The position numbers were made by a program, and so were the translations under genes. A DNA stretch of 64,000 bases, taken from assembly GCF_001187905.1 (NCBI RefSeq), contig NZ_LGIS01000012.1, positions 186,001-250,000 of the forward strand, in the 5' to 3' direction. Source of the DNA: Pantoea sp. RIT-PI-b. Lineage in GTDB: Bacteria; Pseudomonadota; Gammaproteobacteria; Enterobacterales; Enterobacteriaceae. Positions 59,268-64,000 of this stretch are shown one piece after another (the stretch's first letter is position 1; each line of letters starts with the position of its first letter). The notes beneath the pieces are model-generated. The model did not search any database and was not told the origin of the DNA. It was given only the letters and a program-made list of their open reading frames with translations.

Positions 59268-62200
59268 GCATGGACAGCACCAGGGAACTGATTTTTCAGG
59301 ATGAAATGATTGCGCAAATGGTCGATCGCGGCTGGATTGTCGGTAAAGCTGACGACTACGATCGCGAGCGTGCTCTGTATTCACAGGATGCGCTGACTTT
59401 CGTGCAAACCACGCAGCCGCAGGAGTGGGAGAAGTTTACCAAAATCTATCCCACTGACACCGAACGTCACTTCCTTGATGCGCTGGTGGCACAACTGAAA
59501 AAAGCGGATATCAACGCGACCGATATGCTGTCGCGCACTTACGGTACGCTCGGCGTATTACGTCACGGTATCAAAAGCCACAGCGCACGTTTTTCGCTGT
59601 GTCAGTTTAAGCCGGAGCATAATCTCAATCCGGATACGCTGGCGCGCTACGAACAGAATATCTGCCGTATTGTGCCGGAGCTGGTTTACAGCCCGCACGC
59701 CTCTAAAGCCGCATTTGAAGAGACGGGCGTAAAGGCGAAGAAGTGGCGTATCGATCTGGTGCTGTTTGTGAATGGCCTGCCCATTGCTACGCTAGAGCTG
59801 AAGTCTGAGTTTAAGCAGGCAGTGCAAAACGCCATTACCCAATATAAGAAAACGCGTCTGCCAAAAGATCCTGGAAATAATAAACCAGAACCGCTGCTGA
59901 CATTTAAACGCGGTGCGCTAGTGCACTTTGCCGTCAGCCAGTATGAAGTGTTTATGGCGACTAAACTCGATGGCGATAAAACCTTCTTCTTGCCGTTCAA
60001 TAAAGGCACTAAAGAGGGCGGTGCGGGCAACGATATTCCAGAAAATGCCGATCGGTATGCCACCAGCTACCTGTGGAATGAGGTCTTGCTGCCGGACAAT
60101 CTGCTGAAAATTCTCGCTAGTTTTGTGCATCTGCAAATTGAAGAGAAAGAAGACTGGCAGGGGCTGAAGTATAAAAAAGAGAGCCTTATCTTCCCGCGTT
60201 ATCACCAATGGGATGTAGTCAACAAACTGATCACGGCAGCGGCAGAAGAAGGGACCGGCAATAAATATCTGATTCAGCACAGCGCGGGTTCAGGTAAATC
60301 TAATTCTATCGCCTGGACTGCCCACCAGCTTTCCCGGCTTTACGATGAGAAAGGCGAGAAGCAGTTCCATTCGATAATTGTCGTCACCGACCGAACCGTG
60401 CTGGACGATCAGCTGCAAGATACCATTTATCAGTTTGAGCATCAGGACGGCGTAGTCGGGCGCATTAACAATAAAGAGGGTGACGGTTCAAAATCGGAAA
60501 AGCTCGCCAGCGCGCTGGAAAACTCGCAGCCGATTATCATCGTGACCATTCAGACCTTCCCGTTTGTGCTGAAAGCGATTGAAAACAGCGTCAGCCTTAA
60601 ATTGCGTAAATACGCGGTGATTGCCGACGAAGCGCACTCTTCACAAAGTGGTTCCACGGCGCGTCAGCTTAAAGAAGTGCTGATGACTGAAGAGGTGGAT
60701 GACGATGTCGTAATGTCGTCAGAAGATGTTCTTGATGCTACCGTTGCCGCGCGTAAGGGCAGCAGTAATCTCAACTACTATGCATTCACCGCCACGCCGA
60801 AGCCGAAAACGCTGGAGTTATTTGGTCGCCGTCCTAATCCGCTTGAACCCGCCTCGAGAACCAATAAGCCAGAAGCATTCCATGTTTATTCCATGCGTCA
60901 GGCTATTGAAGAGGGTTTTATCCTCGATGTTCTGAAGAATTACACCAACTACAAGGTAGCCTATAAGCTGCTGCAAAAGCTGGACGATCCGGACCGCGAA
61001 GTAGACAGCAAAAAAGCCAAAATAAAACTCACGCAATGGGTATCGCTGCATGAGCACAACGTTTCACAGAAGGTGAAGGTCATCGTTGAGCATTACCGTA
61101 AGCATGTAATGCATCTGCTGGGCGGACAGGCGAAAGCGATGGTGGTCACCAGCTCACGTAAAGCGGCAGTACGCTACAAGCTGGCGTTTGATAAATATAT
61201 CGCTGAAAACCACTACCAGAAAATTAGCGCGATGGTGGCCTTCTCGGGTGAGGTTGAGTTTGCCGAAAGCGATCACAACGCGCTCGCGCTGCTGAACCAG
61301 AAATTCACTGAAATCAATATGAATCCCGGTCTGAAAGGGCGGGATATGCGCAAAGCCTTTGATAGCGATGACTATCAGGTGATGCTAGTGGCAAACAAAT
61401 TCCAGACCGGTTTTGACCAGCCCAAGCTCTGCGCCATGTATGTTGATAAAGCGCTGGGTGGGGTTGAGTGCGTACAGACACTTTCCCGGCTTAACCGCAC
61501 TTATCCCGGTAAAGCCGAGTCAGGAACATTTGTGCTGGATTTCTGGAACGAGCCAGATGAAATTCTCAATGCTTTCCAGCCTTATTATCAGACGGCAGAA
61601 CTCACTGATGTCAGCGATCCACAGTTGGTATTTGAGCTGTTCGATAAATTGCGTACCAGCGGTATTTTCCTGTGGAATGAAGTCGAACAGTTCTGTGAGG
61701 CGTTCTTTACCAAAAACAAATCCAGCGCGGCGATCAGTAATATCTGCAAGCCCGCAGTTGATCGCTGGAAACAGCGTTACATCTCAGCAATTGATGCTTA
61801 TGTGCTGGCTAAAGAGATGTTTGAACGCACGAAAAAAACCGGCGATGTGGTGCTGATCACTAATGCAGAAAACACTTTCAAAGCCTGCAAGCAGGAAAAA
61901 GACAAGCTGGATATCTTCAAAAAGGATCTTGGCAGCTTTGTCCGCTTCTATGAGTTTATGTCGCAGATTGTTGACTATGATGACAAGGACCTGGAAAAGC
62001 TCAGCCTGTTTGCCCGACACCTGCGTCCGATGCTGCATGAACAGCGCATTGCAGAAGATGAGGTTGATCTTAGCAATGTAGAGATGAGTCATTATCGTCT
62101 ATCAAAACTCCATGAGCAGCATCTTAGGCTGCAAGAAGATGCCGAAGAGTACAAACTCAAACCTAGCAACGACATGGGCACGGCAAAGCCTAAGAACCCG

Positions 62201-62512
62201 CAAGAAGAGTTCCTGTCAAACATCCTGGCGCGTCTGAACGATCTGTTTATCACCGACAATCTTAGCGATAAAGATATGATTAATTATGCTTTTTCCGTCA
62301 GAGACAAGTTATCTGAGAACCAGGCGGTAATGACGCAGATTGCCAATAACACGCGCGAACAGGCAATGCTGGGAGATTTCCCGAAAGCGATTGATGATGC
62401 CGTAATGGATAGCAATGATGCGCATCAGGAGATGATGATTCAGTACTTGTCGAATCCGGAGCTTGCGAAAGGGTTTGCTAGGGTGGTGTTTGATATGTTG
62501 AAGGGTGCTTGA
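59264..62512 (+). CDS. hsdR: HsdR, type I restriction endonuclease subunit
   Basis: 1082 residues. PD-(D/E)xK nuclease near the N-terminus (Asp164, Glu178-Leu-Lys180 in WRIDLVLFVNGLPIATLELK), SF2 helicase motor with Walker A AGSGKS (341-346), DEAH box (455-458), and later motif FQTGFDQPKL. With HsdM and HsdS it cuts unmodified foreign DNA after ATP-driven translocation. All motifs are intact, so the system looks functional. Confidence 0.96.
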   Translation: MSMDSTRELIFQDEMIAQMVDRGWIVGKADDYDRERALYSQDALTFVQTTQPQEWEKFTKIYPTDTERHFLDALVAQLKKADINATDMLSRTYGTLGVLRHGIKSHSARFSLCQFKPEHNLNPDTLARYEQNICRIVPELVYSPHASKAAFEETGVKAKKWRIDLVLFVNGLPIATLELKSEFKQAVQNAITQYKKTRLPKDPGNNKPEPLLTFKRGALVHFAVSQYEVFMATKLDGDKTFFLPFNKGTKEGGAGNDIPENADRYATSYLWNEVLLPDNLLKILASFVHLQIEEKEDWQGLKYKKESLIFPRYHQWDVVNKLITAAAEEGTGNKYLIQHSAGSGKSNSIAWTAHQLSRLYDEKGEKQFHSIIVVTDRTVLDDQLQDTIYQFEHQDGVVGRINNKEGDGSKSEKLASALENSQPIIIVTIQTFPFVLKAIENSVSLKLRKYAVIADEAHSSQSGSTARQLKEVLMTEEVDDDVVMSSEDVLDATVAARKGSSNLNYYAFTATPKPKTLELFGRRPNPLEPASRTNKPEAFHVYSMRQAIEEGFILDVLKNYTNYKVAYKLLQKLDDPDREVDSKKAKIKLTQWVSLHEHNVSQKVKVIVEHYRKHVMHLLGGQAKAMVVTSSRKAAVRYKLAFDKYIAENHYQKISAMVAFSGEVEFAESDHNALALLNQKFTEINMNPGLKGRDMRKAFDSDDYQVMLVANKFQTGFDQPKLCAMYVDKALGGVECVQTLSRLNRTYPGKAESGTFVLDFWNEPDEILNAFQPYYQTAELTDVSDPQLVFELFDKLRTSGIFLWNEVEQFCEAFFTKNKSSAAISNICKPAVDRWKQRYISAIDAYVLAKEMFERTKKTGDVVLITNAENTFKACKQEKDKLDIFKKDLGSFVRFYEFMSQIVDYDDKDLEKLSLFARHLRPMLHEQRIAEDEVDLSNVEMSHYRLSKLHEQHLRLQEDAEEYKLKPSNDMGTAKPKNPQEEFLSNILARLNDLFITDNLSDKDMINYAFSVRDKLSENQAVMTQIANNTREQAMLGDFPKAIDDAVMDSNDAHQEMMIQYLSNPELAKGFARVVFDMLKGA

Positions 62513-62520
62513 TTATTGGA

Positions 62521-62546
62521 GGGGCTTAAGATAGCCCCGTTATTTT
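62521..62546 (+). terminator. Probable terminator of hsdMSR
   Basis: GGGGCT-TAAGAT-AGCCCC followed by GTTATTTT, 8 bp after the hsdR stop. Confidence 0.65.
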
Positions 62547-62625
62547 AAATATCATCATGTTTTCTAATGGCTGCACGTATAACGCTGTTCAGCGACTCGA
62601 TTGCATTCGAGATGTAGATAACGCG
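62545..62625 (-). pseudogene. Fragment of an IS256/mutator-type transposase
   Basis: The minus strand encodes RVIYISNAIESLNSVIRAAI then RKHDDI and a stop. This is the well-known C-terminal signature of IS256-family transposases (TTNAIESLNSVIRK). Upstream the frame is closed by TGA at 62628-62626, so only about 26 codons survive; no inverted repeats were recognised. Confidence 0.75.
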
Positions 62626-62994
62626 TCATCGCTATGTCATTGTGAGTCAATATTTCCGGCAGCTTACGCGTAATGACTGATACCATAGCTCTGATTCCAG
62701 AGGTGGCGCATTTCCCTGCGCGGTTTTACCTGCTCCAGATTAATCGTATTGCATCATCTGTGGCAGTAGCGAGAGCTGCTACGATGAAGGTCAAAAGGGG
62801 CACAAGGACTCGCCACGATGTGATTACCGTTCTGCATGGCTACTATCTGGAATAATACGTGTTACGCTCGAAAGCACGGAACTGATAGTTTTTCCCTTCT
62901 GAGTCGCGCAAAGATCACCCCTACTGCATTTTCTCTATTGTTATCAACCCACTAATTACTTACTCTGAGCAGGATTTAACAGTGGAGGTTGATG
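62626..62994. other. Intergenic remainder between the IS fragment and the last gene
   Basis: About 370 bp. A 60-codon plus-strand frame (62673-62855) has no ribosome site and no recognisable similarity; I take it as non-coding or decayed. The last bases hold GGAGG (62984-62988), the ribosome site of the next gene. Confidence 0.5.
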
Positions 62995-63927
62995 ATGACT
63001 TTAGGTGAGATTGTTTCCCCGCTCAGTTCACTTTTACGGCTTATCCTGACTTTGGGACAGAAAAAAAAGCGCTCAGAGCGTCAACTTGAAGCCCGGCTCA
63101 TAGCTCGTGGTATTGTTGCGGAGTTGCCCGAAGGTATTCCCTTTTATATCACCGCAGACGATGGCTCTCGGGAGAAAGGCATCTATGTCATTGGATTATT
63201 AATCTGGAACAGGGGAACGCTGCCGGTGGTGGAAAAAGATTTTCTTCCAACATCTCCTCTTATCGTTAAAATCAGTGATAAAGCAAAATTTGTCGGCAGC
63301 CGTATTCTGGCGGTTGAAGACGAGGTGCGTTGTTCCTGCCAGTTGCTTAACGATCAGCAACTGCAAATACATTTCGATTGCCTCAATTCCGAGGAATATC
63401 TAGTGATTCCATTGTTTGTCACAGGCGATCCCTACGCCAATGTTGAACTGAGTGGGCGCATTATCGGGCAGAGCCATCCTATCGATCACACCGCGGCTGA
63501 GGTGAAAGCCAGTGTTCCGGAGCGTCTGGCTTCGTTGATGCTCTTAATCTTTGTACTGAACATGTTACCGGGCTTCTTTATCAGCGGTGCCCTGATGATA
63601 AAAGAGTATGGCTTCCGCGTTTTCATGAACGATTTCGAGTCCATTTCCCGCTGGTACTCCATGCCCTTTGCCTTCGGCGCCATCGCTATATTTATGTTTC
63701 TGTTGTCTCGTATCGTCTACTGGTTTGAGCGCCGTACCTACCCTGAAGGTTACCCACTTGAGGCGGACCTTGAGCCCCCGTTGCATAAGTCGATAGTTGG
63801 CTTGTGCAAATGCGTTTTTCAGGGAAAAAAGATACGTTTGTCCGCATCGATATTCAGTTGGGGAAAGCCCATCATTATGGCGGAGAAGCGCGTTCGTCGC
63901 CGTAGCATTAACGATTGGGTAAAATAA
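62995..63927 (+). CDS. Membrane protein of unknown function
   Basis: 310 residues. N-terminal half soluble (Leu-rich start, then a basic KKKRSERQLEARL, and a beta-rich domain); two membrane helices in the second half (ASLMLLIFVLNMLPGFFISG and PFAFGAIAIFMFLLSRIVYW); basic C-terminus (EKRVRRRSINDWVK). I do not recognise the family. The ATG at 62995 is 6 nt after GGAGG; an ATG one codon earlier is possible. It lies in the accessory block after tRNA-Arg, so a defence or island-linked role is possible but unsupported. Confidence 0.7.
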   Translation: MTLGEIVSPLSSLLRLILTLGQKKKRSERQLEARLIARGIVAELPEGIPFYITADDGSREKGIYVIGLLIWNRGTLPVVEKDFLPTSPLIVKISDKAKFVGSRILAVEDEVRCSCQLLNDQQLQIHFDCLNSEEYLVIPLFVTGDPYANVELSGRIIGQSHPIDHTAAEVKASVPERLASLMLLIFVLNMLPGFFISGALMIKEYGFRVFMNDFESISRWYSMPFAFGAIAIFMFLLSRIVYWFERRTYPEGYPLEADLEPPLHKSIVGLCKCVFQGKKIRLSASIFSWGKPIIMAEKRVRRRSINDWVK

Positions 63928-64000
63928 CTCCCTCACACTGACACTGCTAATCTGGCTGCCCGGACATGCTATTCTCTTTGTCCTTCATGTTCACCGGGGG

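Noticed and set aside
62673-62855. 60-codon plus-strand frame after the IS fragment
   Set aside because: No ribosome site and not protein-like; probably decayed sequence.

Overview
The window is a piece of chromosome from a gammaproteobacterium of the order Enterobacterales. Gene order follows the Escherichia coli 10-12 minute region closely (mdlAB-glnK-amtB-tesB-ybaY-ybaZ-ffs-hha-tomB-acrBAR-priC-ybaN-apt-dnaX-ybaB-recR-htpG-adk-hemH-gsk-ybaL-ushA-ybaK-chiX-ybaP-copA-cueR-ybbJ-qmcA-cnoX-ybbO-tesA-ybbAP-purKE-lpxH-ppiB-cysS-ybcJ-folD-tRNA-Arg). Protein divergence, high GC content, the accessory genes and the dispersed GTAG-type palindromes suggest a member of the Erwiniaceae (Pantoea/Erwinia-like). 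That placement is an inference, since no 16S or database comparison was possible.

Layout. 1-5.2 kb: end of an ABC exporter pair (mdlAB) and the nitrogen-controlled glnK-amtB operon with a sigma-54 promoter. 5.2-8.8 kb: tesB, ybaY, atl, 4.5S RNA, the hha-tomB pair and a small unknown gene. 8.9-12.0 kb: an accessory zinc module, not in E. coli at this place, made of a Zur box, a putative 34-residue membrane peptide, a three-gene metal ABC importer, and the divergent zinc-free ribosomal protein genes ykgM-ykgO behind a perfect Zur box. 12.1-17.3 kb: acrAB-acrR multidrug efflux with the palindromic AcrR operator. 17.3-24.5 kb: rsmS, a GlsB/YmgE-like gene, priC, ybaN, apt, dnaX with its programmed frameshift signals, ybaB-recR, and htpG behind a sigma-32 promoter. 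24.5-36.7 kb: a LysR gene with a divergent unknown gene, adk, hemH, gsk, ybaL, ushA, a PACE efflux gene with a divergent LysR gene, ybaK, the small RNA gene chiX and ybaP. 36.8-46.6 kb: copA-cueR copper control (copA keeps the frameshift signal that makes the short chaperone CopA(Z)), ybbJ-qmcA, cnoX, ybbO, and tesA/ybbAP. 46.7-55.2 kb: a methyltransferase, purEK with a PurR box, lpxH-ppiB, cysS, an AAA ATPase, ybcJ-folD and a yicN-like gene. 55.26 kb: tRNA-Arg(TCT). From there to the end: an accessory block with a complete type I restriction-modification operon (hsdM-hsdS-hsdR), a fragment of an IS256-type transposase and an unknown membrane protein. The far border of this block is not in the window.

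How the parts work together. Several metal and stress circuits are readable from operators: NtrC/sigma-54 for ammonium uptake, Zur for zinc import plus zinc-sparing ribosomal proteins, CueR for copper export, AcrR for drug efflux, PurR for purine synthesis and sigma-32 for HtpG. Two programmed -1 frameshifts (dnaX and copA) are conserved. Intergenic regions carry at least two families of GTAG-headed palindromes (REP-like), often as inverted pairs. In one place the repeat supplies the stop codon of the gene before it.

Limits. All identifications come from reading translated sequence and motifs. No alignment, folding or database search was run. Several start sites were moved from the longest open frame on the basis of ribosome-binding sites and family length.
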